Source: Acidobacteriota bacterium (GTDB lineage: Bacteria; Acidobacteriota; Blastocatellia; Pyrinomonadales; Pyrinomonadaceae). Taken from it: 46,300 nucleotides of DNA. The notes beneath the pieces were generated by a model that saw only the letters and a program-made list of their open reading frames with translations, was not told where the DNA came from and did not search any database. Positions 26,243 to 35,814 of this stretch are shown here, in pieces. Each line of letters opens with the position of its first letter. Position 1 is the stretch's first letter. The stretch spans positions 1-46,300 of the forward strand of contig JAIVJM010000013.1 of the NCBI GenBank assembly GCA_020199995.1. The letters are read 5' to 3'. The translations under genes and the position numbers were made by a program.

Positions 26243-27229
26243 GTGAGCAAGGTTTCACACCGCCCGCTCGTCGTCGTCAATCCTTGCGCCGCACGCGCAC
26301 GGCGCGCGTGGGAGCGTGTCAGGAGCGTGCTGGAGCAGCACGGCATCGGCTTCGACGTAAACGAAACGACGGCGGCGGGAGAGGGCGAGACGCGCGTGCG
26401 GGATGCTCTCCGAGAAGGCTACCTGACTGTCGCTTCGGTCGGCGGCGACGGGACTCTGAGCGAAGTCGTGAGGGGTTTTTTCGAGTGCGCGGCGGCGGGG
26501 GGCGACGCGCACTCGCCGCCGCCGCTCAACCCGGCAGCCGCGCTCGCGATTCTGCCCGCAGGCACCGGCGACGATTTCGCGCGCGGGTTGACGGGCCGCC
26601 GCGCGCCTCTGGAAGAGTGGGCGGAAAGACTCGTCGCGCACTGCCGCGCGGACGACGCCGAGGAAACCACGCGCCCCCTCGACGCGCTCTACGTGACGGC
26701 GAGCGGCGGCGCGGGCAGCTTCGTCTGTCTCAACGCGGCGACGCTCGGCATCAGCGCGAACGTGGTGACGCGCGTGGGCCTCCAGACCGGCGCGGTGCGG
26801 CGTCTGCCGGGCGAAGCGCGTTTCGCATGGGCGGCGGTGGGGGCGATTGCCGCGTGGCGCAACCGTCGTGTGCGCATCACGGTGGACGACCAGACGATTG
26901 ACTGCGCGACCAACCTGCTCGCCGTCGTCAACGGTCAGTTCGTCGGCGGCGGGATGTGGTTCGTCCCTTCCGCGCGCCCCGACGACGGCTTCCTCGATGT
27001 CATCGTGGCCTGCGACATCACGCGCACACAGGCGGTGCGCGAGCTGGCGCGCATCCACCGCGGCGGACACCTCGCCAACCCGAAAGTCGTTCTCAAAAGA
27101 GGAGTGCGCGCGCGCGTCGAAACGCTCGACCCGGCGGAGCCGCTGGTGTTAGAAGCCGACGGCGACGTGCGCGGCCAGACCCCCGCCGAATTTCGCCTGA
27201 TGCCCGGCGCGCTGCGCCTCGTCTGGTAG
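26243..27229 (+). CDS. diacylglycerol kinase family lipid kinase (YegS/BmrU-like)
   Basis: 328 residues. The catalytic core is VVVNPCAARARRAWERVRSV, the ATP-binding SVGGDGTLSEVV and LPAGTGDDFARGL, all typical of the DAGK_cat superfamily of bacterial lipid kinases. The second domain is the beta-sandwich with VVNGQFVGGGMWFVP then ARPDDGFLDVIVACDI. It phosphorylates a lipid such as diacylglycerol, or a sphingoid or undecaprenol type. The substrate cannot be fixed from sequence. GTG 26243 fits a leaderless transcript. It is monocistronic. Confidence 0.9.
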   Translation: MSKVSHRPLVVVNPCAARARRAWERVRSVLEQHGIGFDVNETTAAGEGETRVRDALREGYLTVASVGGDGTLSEVVRGFFECAAAGGDAHSPPPLNPAAALAILPAGTGDDFARGLTGRRAPLEEWAERLVAHCRADDAEETTRPLDALYVTASGGAGSFVCLNAATLGISANVVTRVGLQTGAVRRLPGEARFAWAAVGAIAAWRNRRVRITVDDQTIDCATNLLAVVNGQFVGGGMWFVPSARPDDGFLDVIVACDITRTQAVRELARIHRGGHLANPKVVLKRGVRARVETLDPAEPLVLEADGDVRGQTPAEFRLMPGALRLVW

Positions 27230-27510
27230 CGAACCCCGGCCCGCTCCGAAATGAAAAGCCCGTTCGACTCGACGCCGACTCGACGCCCACTCGACGCGCG
27301 CACGCGTGTTGTCCGCGGCCCACGCCGCGGAGTCAGGGTTTCGATTGACAAGGTAAAGTTGAGGGGTATATATAGCGCGCTGGAGTGAAAGGAACATTCG
27401 CCCCGGCGCGCTTCAAAAAGACGCGGCTACTTCGCCCTCACGGGAGCGCGTGCTTCCGGTTTCCGTTCACGAGCCGAGCTTCCCGGTTCCTCTCCCCGCG
27501 GGTAAAAATC

Positions 27511-27921
27511 ATGAGCAAAGTGCGCGCCTACGGAATCGCCATCCTTCTGACTCACGGCCTGATTCTGCTCCTCCATGACATCGCGCACAGAGACCTGCAA
27601 ATCTTCCTGCCCCCGCTGAAGTACGTCTACGCCTACGCCGTCATCGTCTTTGCCCCGCTGCTCGCGACCATCCTGCTCTGGACGCGGTGGCAGAGGGCCG
27701 GCGCGTGGGTCTTTCTCCTCTCGATGATGGGGTCGCTGCTCTTTGGCGCTTACCACCACTTCGTTTTGATCAGCGATGACCACGTCTGCTACGCCCCCGA
27801 AGGTATGTGGCTCTGGGGCTTCAAAGCGACCGCCGTGCTGCTGGCGGTCGTGGAGGGCGCGGGCTGCTGGTTTGGCGTCTGGGCGCTGGGCAGAGCCCGC
27901 GAGGCGGAAGCGTTTCGCTAG
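27511..27921 (+). CDS. four-helix integral membrane protein, unknown
   Basis: 136 residues from ATG 27511; the frame is open upstream but the added residues are not plausible. Four hydrophobic segments occur: IAILLTHGLILLLHDIAH, YAYAVIVFAPLLATILLW, WVFLLSMMGSLLFGAYHHF and LLAVVEGAGCWFGVWALG. Histidines in HDIAHRD and YHHFVLISDDH lie near membrane edges and could bind metal or heme. No family is recognised. The stop is three bases before the TonB-domain gene's start. Confidence 0.7.
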   Translation: MSKVRAYGIAILLTHGLILLLHDIAHRDLQIFLPPLKYVYAYAVIVFAPLLATILLWTRWQRAGAWVFLLSMMGSLLFGAYHHFVLISDDHVCYAPEGMWLWGFKATAVLLAVVEGAGCWFGVWALGRAREAEAFR

Positions 27922-27924
27922 ATC

Positions 27925-28335
27925 GTGAGCGGTCGGATGAAGTCGAAAGAGAAAAGTCTGGAGCGTTACAAGAGCTGCCCGCCCGCACACTTTTCGAGGT
28001 GGCGGTTCCAAGTCCATTTCTTCGCGCTGAGGTTCATCTTCCGGCCGGGCGGCAAGACGATAAGCGGCGGGGTGCTCAACGGCAAGGCGATCGGCAAGCC
28101 GCCGCCCGCCTACCCGCCGGTCGCGAAGGCCGTCCGCGCTTCGGGTGTGGTGATGGTGTCGGTCGTCGTTGACGAAGGCGGGAGGGTGATTCAGGGGCAG
28201 GCGGTGAGCGGCCACCCGCTGCTGCGCGCGGTGTGCGTGTCGGCGGCGCGGCAGGCGCGCCTCTCGCCGACGCTGCTCGCGGGTAAGCCCGTCAAGGTGC
28301 GCGGCATGCTCACCTACGAGTTCAAGGCGGAATAG
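27925..28335 (+). CDS. TonB C-terminal domain protein
   Basis: Residues about 50-136 form a TonB-like C-terminal domain: GGVLNGKAIGKPPPAYPPVA, VMVSVVVDEGGRVIQGQAVS, HPLLRAVCVSAARQARLSPT and VKVRGMLTYEF. Such domains pass energy to outer-membrane receptors or occur in secreted sensor proteins. The usual N-terminal membrane anchor and Pro-rich spacer are absent. Instead the first 45 residues (SRWRFQVHFFALRFIFRPGG) look unlike family members, so the N-terminus may be truncated or joined to foreign sequence. The GTG at 27925 or the ATG at 27937 are the possible starts. Confidence 0.7.
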   Translation: MSGRMKSKEKSLERYKSCPPAHFSRWRFQVHFFALRFIFRPGGKTISGGVLNGKAIGKPPPAYPPVAKAVRASGVVMVSVVVDEGGRVIQGQAVSGHPLLRAVCVSAARQARLSPTLLAGKPVKVRGMLTYEFKAE

Positions 28336-28343
28336 GAGCGCGC

Positions 28344-28886
28344 GTGTCATACCTCGTGGACGGCAACAACGTGATGGGGCAGCGCGTGGGATGGCACCGC
28401 GACAAGACGGGGGCGCGGCGCAGGCTGCTGACGGAGCTGGCGCGGCTCGCGCGCGCGGCGGGCGTGAGCATCGAGGTGGTCTTCGACGGCGCGCCGGAAG
28501 AGCACTTCCCCGACGGCTCGAAGTTTATGGGGGTCGGCGTCTTCTACGCGGAGCGCGGGTCGAACGCCGACGAGCGCATCAAGAGTTTGGTCGAAGCCTC
28601 GCGCGAGCGCCGCACGGTGAAGGTCGTGACCTCCGACCGCGAGCTGGCCGCCTACGTCCGGCAGTGCGGCGCGCAGGTCGTCCGCTCCGGCGAGTTCCGG
28701 CGGCGGCTCGACGACGCGCAGGACGTCGCCGCCGCGGGCGTCGAGCCCGAAGCGCGCGGCGGCGTCGCCGCCTCTGAACTGGGCGAGTGGATGAGCTACT
28801 TCGGCGTCGCCCCGGAAGATGACGAAGAGCCGCCCGCAGAGGTCAAGCGTCCGCCGCTCAAGCCGCGGAAGAAAAAGAAGCGTTGA
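28344..28886 (+). CDS. NYN-domain (YacP-like) ribonuclease
   Basis: 180 residues from GTG 28344 with AGGAG at 28334-28338. The PIN-like NYN fold is evident: MSYLVDGNNVMGQRVGWHRD, VVFDGAPEEHFPDGSKF, NADERIKSLVEASRERRTVK and VVTSDRELAAYVRQCGAQVV. All four acidic positions expected for metal binding are present. Family members such as Rae1/YacP are endoribonucleases acting on mRNA or ribosome-associated RNA. The C-terminus is a basic Lys/Arg/Pro tail (KRPPLKPRKKKKR) suited to RNA contact. It sits eight bases after the TonB-domain gene and is probably co-transcribed. Confidence 0.88.
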   Translation: MSYLVDGNNVMGQRVGWHRDKTGARRRLLTELARLARAAGVSIEVVFDGAPEEHFPDGSKFMGVGVFYAERGSNADERIKSLVEASRERRTVKVVTSDRELAAYVRQCGAQVVRSGEFRRRLDDAQDVAAAGVEPEARGGVAASELGEWMSYFGVAPEDDEEPPAEVKRPPLKPRKKKKR

Positions 28887-28972
28887 GGAATGAAGACGGA
28901 TGATGAATGAAGGCGGATCGGCCCATCTGCTCGGCGAAGAAATGAGTCAATAGAGCCGATAGGCGAGTCTCT

Positions 28973-29434
28973 TTAATCCGTCGTTTGGTCTGTCTTAACG
29001 GGCTCGTTCTCGACGAGTTCGAGGTCGAAAATAAGTCTCTCGCCGGCGAGCGGGTGGTTGCCGTCAATGGTGATGTGTGAGTCGGTGATTTCGGTGACGA
29101 CGACTTCGATTTGATTCCCGTCGGGGAGCGGCATGAGCAGGTTCATGCCGACCTGCGGCTCGACGGGGAAGCGCGCGACGTCGCGCTCTATCGAGGCGAT
29201 GAGCCCATCGCGGCGCGGCCCGTAGGCGTTCTCCGGTTCGATCTCGATGGTCTTCGACTCACCGACCACCATGCCGCGCACGCCGTCCTCGAAGCCGGGG
29301 ATGACTTCGCCCTTGCCGATGGTGAATTCCAGCGGCTCGCCGCCGTCTCTGGAGCTATCGAAGACCTTCCCGTCCGCGAGCCGTCCAGTGTAGTGGACGC
29401 GCACGAGGTCGCCGTTTTTTACAGGCTCTGCCAT
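28973..29434 (-). CDS. FKBP-type peptidyl-prolyl isomerase (SlyD-like)
   Basis: 153 residues from ATG 29434 with GGAGAAA upstream. The FKBP core VRVHYTGRLADGKVFDSSRD, FTIGKGEVIPGFEDGVRGMV and the inserted-in-flap domain ENAYGPRRDGLIASIERDVA, with closing LAGERLIFDLELVE, match SlyD. The His-rich metal-binding tail of Escherichia coli SlyD is missing. It is a cytoplasmic folding helper and isomerase. It is transcribed convergently with the NYN gene. The intergenic gap has a decayed GATGAAT repeat (28888-28915). Confidence 0.93.
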   Translation of the reverse strand: MAEPVKNGDLVRVHYTGRLADGKVFDSSRDGGEPLEFTIGKGEVIPGFEDGVRGMVVGESKTIEIEPENAYGPRRDGLIASIERDVARFPVEPQVGMNLLMPLPDGNQIEVVVTEITDSHITIDGNHPLAGERLIFDLELVENEPVKTDQTTD

Positions 29435-29596
29435 AATTTCTCCGTTCGTTTTGATGTCGCGGAAGCATCGCACATCCAACATGCTAAATCCAGCCGCGAG
29501 CCCGCGGGGAAGTCCGAGACCGGCGCGGCGCACGCGGCGCATCTAAGTTGACCGGCGCGGAAGCCAACACGCGCTCAGTCTGACAGGGAACTTCCG

Positions 29597-31628
29597 ATGA
29601 AAAGATGCACAGCTCTGGTCCTCGCCGCCCTCCTGCTGACTTCGCTTCCGCCCGCGCCGCTCCGCGCGCAGGGGCCGCCGCAGCAACAGACGCCCGCGCC
29701 GCCCACTGCCGCCGCGACGCCGCCGCAGCGACCGACGCCCGCGCCGCAGGATGATGCGGAAGATGAAGTGGTACGCATCACCTCGAACCTCGTGCAGTTC
29801 GACGCCGTGGTGGTTGACCGGCAGGGGCGGCAGGTGACCGACCTGCGCGCCGAAGATTTCGAGGTCACGCTCGAAGGCCGGAAGCAGCAGCTCACGAACT
29901 TCTCTTACATCTCGAACGTCCCCGGCCGGCGCGCTCCAGCAGTTCACCTCTGACCGCCGACAGCTCTACGCCGCCATCGAGCGCGTGCGCTGGTATCCGG
30001 GCGGGCGCGCGGGCGTCAGCTCCTTCACGCCGCTCGAAGCCAAGCCGCTGCCCGACATGCCGAACATGAGCGGAGATGAGGAGGGCGACAGGGAACAGCC
30101 GTCGGCGGGCGTGGACGAGTTCCGCGAGGAGGTCTTCGCCGTCGGCACGCTCGGCGCGCTCAACTTCATCATCAAGGGGTTGAAGGAGCTGCCGGGCCGC
30201 AAATCGGTCGTGCTCTTCTCGGAAGGCTTCACGCTCTTCAACAAGGATGATATGTCTCTGAGCACGCGCCTGCTGGAGGGCATGCGCCGCCTCACCGACC
30301 TCGCCAACCGCGCGTCGGTCGTCATCTACACTGTTGACCCGCGGGGCTTGCAGACGCTCGGGCTGACGGCGGCGGACAGCACCGCGGGGAGGACGGCGCA
30401 GGAGATCGAGACGGAACTGGGCGAGCGCGCGTCGAAGCTCAGAGAAACGCAGGACGCGATGCGCTATCTTTCGCAGGCGACGGGCGGCTTCTCCGTGCGC
30501 AACACGAACGACCTCGGCGGCGGCGTCCGGCGCGTGCTCGACGACCAGAAGGGCTTCTACCTTATCGGCTTCCGTCCCGGCGAAGAGATTTTCGACCCGG
30601 TCAAGGGCCAACGGCGCTTCAATCACTTCGAGGTCAAGGTGAAGCGCGCGGGGCTGCGCGTGCGCACGCGCGGCGGCTTCTACGGGTTCACGGAGGAAGA
30701 GGCGGCGGCGCGGCCCGCGCGGCGCACGCGCGTCGAGCAGTTAGTCGGCGCGCTCACCTCGCCCTTCGCCTCGGGCGACGTGCGCCTGCGTCTCACCTCG
30801 CTCTTCAGCGGCGATGCCGGGCAGGGCTCTTTCCTCACCTCGCTGATGCACATTGATATGAGCAAGGTGAAGTTTACGGAGGACGCCGACGGCTGGCACA
30901 AGGCGGCGATAGACGTCATCGCGCTGACCTACGGCGAGAACGGCCAGATCGTCGACGAGCTCAACCGCACGGAGACGGTGCGCGCGCGCGGCACGGCCCT
31001 GCGGCACCTCCTCGAAGACGGGTTGGTCTACACCATGAGGGTCCCGGTCAAAAAGCCGGGCGCGTATCAGTTGCGCGTCGCCGTGCGCGACGTGGCGACC
31101 GAAAAGCTCGGCTCGGCCAGCCAGTTCGTCGAAGTCCCCGACCTCAAGAAAAAACGGCTCGCGCTCTCGGGCATCGTCTTGGAGGGCGCGCCGACGGCCT
31201 CCCCCGCCGCGCCGACGGCTCCCGCCCCTTCGCCCGCGCCGCCCACGACGCAGGGCGGTGCGGGCGAAGGGCAGGCAAACGACCCCGACCCATCGAGCAA
31301 CGCGGCGGTGCGGCGCTTCCGGCAGGGGATGCGTGTTGACTACTTCCTCAACATCTACAACCCCAGACTCGACCCCGCGAGCGCGCGCCCGCAACTGCGC
31401 ACGCAGATGCGGCTCTTCCGCGACGGCCAACTCGTCTTCAACGGGCGCGTCAATCCCTTCGACCCCGGACAGCAGACCGGCGCGAAATATATGGCGGGCA
31501 GCCGCCTCCAACTCGGCTCAGACCTCCCGCCCGGCGAGTACGTCCTCCAGATCATCGTCACCGACCCGCTCGTCAAAGGGAAATACGGCATGGCGGCGCA
31601 GTGGATAGACTTCGAGATCGTCAAATAA
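29597..31628 (+). pseudogene. acidobacterial VWFA-related protein, interrupted near 29925
   Basis: The start ATG 29597 has GGGAA upstream and a signal peptide (MKRCTALVLAALLLTSLPPA, cleavage near LRAQ). The N-terminal part is typical: ITSNLVQFDAVVVDRQGRQV, DLRAEDFEVTLEGRKQQLTN. It breaks after FSYISNVP (about 29925), ending at TGA 29951-29953. In another frame, LQQFTSDRRQLYAAIERVRW and PGRKSVVLFSEGFTLF resume and run to 31628. The usual intervening strand-helix with the MIDAS-like VVDD motif (roughly 60-70 residues) is absent. The C-terminal part has a propeller-like or Ig-like region and a Pro/Ala spacer. Secreted surface protein; broken as it stands. Confidence 0.85.
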
Positions 31629-31634
31629 TAAAAG

Positions 31635-31765
31635 CCGTCAATCGTCAATCGTGAATCGTAAATAGTCAGAACAGTCTTTCTCGATTTACGATTCACGATT
31701 GACGATTGACGGTCTTTAACGATTGACGATTGACAGTTCACGGCTTTCTTACGATTGACGATTCA
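31635..31765. repeat. 29-bp heptad-repeat hairpin, CGTCAAT type
   Basis: Positions 31635-31663 and 31684-31712 are perfect inverted repeats of CGTCAAT, CGTGAAT and CGTAAAT units. Two further ACGATTGACG-type copies continue to about 31765, nine bases before the next start codon. Confidence 0.95.
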
Positions 31766-31773
31766 CGGCTCTC

Positions 31774-34137
31774 ATGTCCCTCTTATTCGCCGTCACACTT
31801 TTCGTCAGCGCGTTTTTGTTGTTCTGGATGCAGCCCCTCGCGGGGAAGATTCTGCTGCCGCTTTGGGGGGGGACGCCCGCGGTCTGGAACACTTGCATGC
31901 TCTTTTTTCAGGGCATGCTGCTCGCGGGCTACGCCTACGTCCTCGTCATCACCCGGCGGCTCGGGACGCGCGGGCAGGTTCTGCTCCACGGCGCGCTGCT
32001 TCTGGCCGCCGCGCTCTTCACGGCGTTCGGCGGCACGGTGTTGATGGTGGGTGACATGCCACCGGCGGGCAACCCGTCGGGCTGGCTCCTCAAGGTGCTT
32101 TTGCTGGCAGTGGGCCCGCCCTTCTTCGTCGTCTCGGCCACCGCGCCGCTCCTCCAAAAGTGGTTCTCGCGGACGCGCGACGCTTCAGCCGGAGACCCAT
32201 ACTTTCTCTACGCGGCGAGTAACGCCGGGAGCCTCTGCGCGCTCCTCGCCTTCCCGCTCCTGCTCGAACCGAACTGGACGCTCGACGGCCAGCGCGCGTC
32301 GTGGGCCTTTGGCTACGGCCTGCTCGCCGTCCAGATTCTGGCGTGCGGGGCGGCGGCGTGGCGCTCGCGCACGACTCTCGTGGATGCGTCAGTCGAAGCC
32401 GTGCACGGCGGGGGAGGGGGCGACGACGACGCGTCGAGAGTCGAGACGGACGCGGGCGTCGGGACGGTTGCGCCCGACGGCGACGCGCCGGACGCGTCTG
32501 ACAACGACGGGCGCGGCTTGAGCTTCGCGCGTCGGGCGCGCTGGGCGCTGCTCGCCTTTGTGCCTTCGAGCCTCGTGCTCGGCGTGACGACCTACATCAC
32601 GACCGACGTGGCTTCGGTGCCGCTGCTCTGGATCATCCCGCTCACGCTCTACCTCCTGAGCTTCGTGCTGGTCTTCGCGCGCCGGACGCTTCTGCCGTGG
32701 CGTCTCGCGGCGCGGCTGCTGCCGGGCGCGGGCGTCATCCTCGCGCTCATCTATCTTTCGGGCGCGACCGAGCCCGCGTGGTTCCTGATCCTCTTCCACC
32801 TCCTCTTTCTCTTCATCGCCGCGATGGTCTGCCACGGCCAGCTCGCCTCGGCGCGGCCTCCGGCGCGACACCTCGCGGAGTTCTACCTGTGGGTCGCCAT
32901 CGGCGGCGCGCTCGGCGGGTTCTTCAACGCCATCCTTGCGCCGCTCCTCTTCGACTCCGTCGCCGAATACCCGCTCGTCATCCTCCTCGCCTGTTACCTG
33001 CGTCCGGCCATCGGCACGAGGATGTCTCAGGTGTTGAAGCTGAGCGCGACTGTAAAGGGCGAGGCGGAAGAGGACGAGGCTCAAAAGGATGAGTCGCGCG
33101 CTCGACTATTAGACCTTGCGCTCCCCATCGGCGCGTTCGTGCTCACCGCCGCGCTCGCGCTGCTCGCCGCGCAGTTCGATTTGAAGTCGGTGGAGAAACT
33201 CGCGCTCACGCTTGGCCTCCCGCTGATACTGCTCAATCACTTCTTCGCGCGCCGCCCCTTGCGCTTCGCCCTCGGACTCGGCGCGGTGACGCTCGCGAGC
33301 ATTCTTTTCGCGGAGTCCACGGGGCGGACGATTTACGCGGAGCGCAACTTCTTCGGCACGCTGCGCGTGACGCGCGACGAGTCGCAGCAGATGCAATGGT
33401 TCTCGCACGGCAGCACCTTGCACGGGCGGCAGTTCACAGACCCCGCGCGCGCCTGCGAGCCGCTCTCCTATTATCATCGCAAGGGGCCCCTCGGCTCCGT
33501 CTTCGCGGCGCTGGGGACGCGCGCCACGACCGCATCGTCGAACATCGCGGTCGTCGGTTTAGGGACGGGCGCGAGCGCGGCTTACGCGACGCCCGGACAG
33601 CGCTGGACGTTCTACGAGATAGACCCCTCGGTCGTGCGCCTCGCGCGTGACCCCACGCTCTTCACGTACCTTTCCGCCTGCGCCGCCGCGCCGGTCGAAA
33701 CCATCGTCGGCGACGCGCGCCTGCGCCTGCGCGACGCGCCCGAAAAATATTACTCGCTCATCGCGCTCGACGCCTTCAGCTCCGACGCCGTCCCGGCGCA
33801 TCTCCTGACGCGCGAAGCCTTAGACCTTTACCTCTCGAAGCTGGCCGAAGGCGGCCTCGTCGTCTTCCACGTCTCGAACCGCAGCCTCGACCTCGAAAGG
33901 GTCGTCGGGGGACTGGCGCGCCGCGCGGGCCTTGCGGCGCGCATCTTCGCTGATAAAGAATACGAGCCGGCCATCGGCAAGGAGCCTTCCGAGTGGGTCG
34001 TCGTGGCGCGCCGCGAGGAAGACCTCGGCACGCTCGCAGCGGACGCGCGCTGGCTCCCGCTCGACGAGAGTCACGGCAAATTCGTCGTCTGGAGCGACGA
34101 CTTCTCCGACATCGTGAGCGTCTTCAGGTGGCTCTGA
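31774..34137 (+). CDS. multi-pass membrane protein with spermidine-synthase-like methyltransferase domain
   Basis: 787 residues. The first 480 contain about twelve hydrophobic segments (VTLFVSAFLLFWMQPLAGKI at the start), split by an acidic loop. The last 270 are a spermidine-synthase-like Rossmann domain with IAVVGLGTGASAAYATPGQR, ALDAFSSDAVPAHLLTREAL and LVVFHVSNRSLDLERVVGGL. Fused membrane-SpeE-like proteins are widespread in bacteria but mostly uncharacterised. The aminopropyl-transferase acidic residues appear retained in part. The ATG at 31774 lacks a Shine-Dalgarno and abuts heptad repeats. A similar repeat follows the stop. Confidence 0.88.
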   Translation: MSLLFAVTLFVSAFLLFWMQPLAGKILLPLWGGTPAVWNTCMLFFQGMLLAGYAYVLVITRRLGTRGQVLLHGALLLAAALFTAFGGTVLMVGDMPPAGNPSGWLLKVLLLAVGPPFFVVSATAPLLQKWFSRTRDASAGDPYFLYAASNAGSLCALLAFPLLLEPNWTLDGQRASWAFGYGLLAVQILACGAAAWRSRTTLVDASVEAVHGGGGGDDDASRVETDAGVGTVAPDGDAPDASDNDGRGLSFARRARWALLAFVPSSLVLGVTTYITTDVASVPLLWIIPLTLYLLSFVLVFARRTLLPWRLAARLLPGAGVILALIYLSGATEPAWFLILFHLLFLFIAAMVCHGQLASARPPARHLAEFYLWVAIGGALGGFFNAILAPLLFDSVAEYPLVILLACYLRPAIGTRMSQVLKLSATVKGEAEEDEAQKDESRARLLDLALPIGAFVLTAALALLAAQFDLKSVEKLALTLGLPLILLNHFFARRPLRFALGLGAVTLASILFAESTGRTIYAERNFFGTLRVTRDESQQMQWFSHGSTLHGRQFTDPARACEPLSYYHRKGPLGSVFAALGTRATTASSNIAVVGLGTGASAAYATPGQRWTFYEIDPSVVRLARDPTLFTYLSACAAAPVETIVGDARLRLRDAPEKYYSLIALDAFSSDAVPAHLLTREALDLYLSKLAEGGLVVFHVSNRSLDLERVVGGLARRAGLAARIFADKEYEPAIGKEPSEWVVVARREEDLGTLAADARWLPLDESHGKFVVWSDDFSDIVSVFRWL

Positions 34138-34140
34138 AAA

Positions 34141-34265
34141 GCCGTCAATCGTCAATCGTCAATCGTGACCGGAAAGAACAGTCGTTCTCCCTTCATCGTT
34201 TACAATTGACGATTTACGGTTCAAGGCTTTTAACGATTTACGATTCACGATTTAGGATTCACGGC
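34141..34265. repeat. heptad-repeat hairpin, CGTCAAT type, second copy
   Basis: The left arm 34141-34168 carries three CGTCAAT-like units. The right arm has degenerate complements between 34196 and 34265. It shares units and flanks (GATTCACGGC before the next ATG) with the 31635 hairpin, so the membrane-SpeE-like gene is bracketed by related repeats. Confidence 0.85.
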
Positions 34266-34269
34266 CTTT

Positions 34270-35810
34270 ATGCGCTCCATCATCGTCGGCACAGCCGGGC
34301 ACATCGATCACGGGAAGACGGCGCTGGTGCGCGCCCTGACGGGCGTGGATGCCGACCGCCTGCCGGAAGAGAAGCGGCGCGGCATCACGATTGACCTCGG
34401 GTTCGCGGAGCTTGACCTCGGTGAGGTGCGCGTCGGGTTTGTGGACGTGCCCGGACACGAGCGCTTCGTCAAGAACATGCTCGCGGGCGCGCACGGCATT
34501 GACCTCGTCGCCCTCGTCATCGCCGCCGACGAGGGCGTGATGCCGCAGACGCGCGAGCACTTCGACATCTGCTCGCTCCTTGAGGTCAAGTCCGGCCTCG
34601 TCGTCATCACCAAGACCGACACGGTGGACGAAGAGCTTTTAGAGCTGGTGCGCGCCGAGGCCGAAGAGCTGGTCGCCGGTTCGTTTCTTGAAGGCGCGCC
34701 CGTCGCCGCCGTGAGCGCGCGCACGGGCGCGGGGCTCGAAGAGCTGAAGAATGTTCTGCGCGGTGTCGCGCTCTCAGTCCCTGAGCGCTCCTCCGAAACC
34801 GTCGCGCGCCTGCCGGTTGACCGGGCCTTCACGATGCGCGGCTTCGGCGCGGTCGTGACGGGCACGCTCGTCGCGGGCGAGCTCACCGAGGGGCAGGAGC
34901 TGGAGCTTTTGCCCTCGGGCGCGCGCGTGCGCGTGCGTGGGCTTCAGGTCCACGGCGCGGGGGTGCGCACGGCGCGGGCGGGGCAGCGGACGGCGGTCAA
35001 CCTCGGCGGCGTCGAGGCCGCGGCGGTCGAGCGCGGGATGATGCTCGCGCCGACGGGTCGCTTGACGCCGACGCAAATACTGGACGCGCGCGTCGAAGTC
35101 TTGAAGTCGGCGTCGCGCCCTTTGCGGACGCGGCAGCGTGTGAGAGTTCACCTCGGGACGGCGGAAGTGCTGGCGCGCGTCGCGGTGCTGGAAGCCGTGG
35201 GCGAGGTCGCGGCGGGCGCGTCGGGCTTCGCGCAGTTGCGGCTCGAATCTCCGGTGGCGGCGCTCCCCGGCGAGCGCTTCATCATCCGCTCCTACTCGCC
35301 GCAGCGCACCATCGCGGGCGGCGAGATTCTGGACGCGCACGCGTCGCGCCACCGCCGCCGCGAGCACGAGCGCGCGCGCGCGCGCCTCGACGCGCTGGCG
35401 GGGGCCGACGGCGCGGGCCGTCTCTCCTACTTCGTCGAGTCGGCGGGCGAGGCGGGCGCGCGCCGGGCGGAACTTGAGGCGCGCACGGGCTGGCGCGACG
35501 AAGTGCTGGGCGCGGCGCTGGCGGAAGCGGTCGGGCGCGGCTCGGTGGTCGAAGCCGAGGGCGTGGCGGTGAGCCGCGAGGTCGTCGAGTGCGCGTGCGC
35601 GAAGACCTGCTCTTCCACCGCGAGGCGCTCGAACGCCTCGTCGCCTCGCTCGGCGTGTACGCCGCCGGACACGAGCCCGAGCGGCTGATAGATGTCGCGG
35701 CCTTCAAGGAGCTCTCCGGCGTCTCGCGCAAGTATGCCATCCCGCTGCTCGAACACTTCGACCGCGCGCGCGTCACGCGCCGCGCCGGAGACAAAAGAAT
35801 AATTTTGTAA
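34270..35810 (+). pseudogene. selB: selenocysteine-specific elongation factor, frameshifted with internal loss
   Basis: GTP-dependent factor delivering Sec-tRNA to UGA codons. The start [20 protein letters not shown] holds the P-loop. [13 protein letters not shown] (G3) and [12 protein letters not shown] (NKxD-like G4) follow, then elongation-factor domains 2 and 3. The frame then breaks near 35587. The last 70 codons, in another frame, encode the fourth winged helix ([40 protein letters not shown]). Roughly 110-130 residues holding the first winged helices are missing compared with typical SelB (about 630 residues). The ATG at 34270 has no Shine-Dalgarno and abuts a heptad hairpin. selA, selD and tRNA-Sec are not in the window. 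Confidence 0.9.
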
Positions 35811-35814
35811 GCTA

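Noticed and set aside
28887-28972. A further heptad hairpin after the NYN gene
   Set aside because: GATGAAT words occur on one side only, with no matching opposite arm; recorded only as a decayed remnant.
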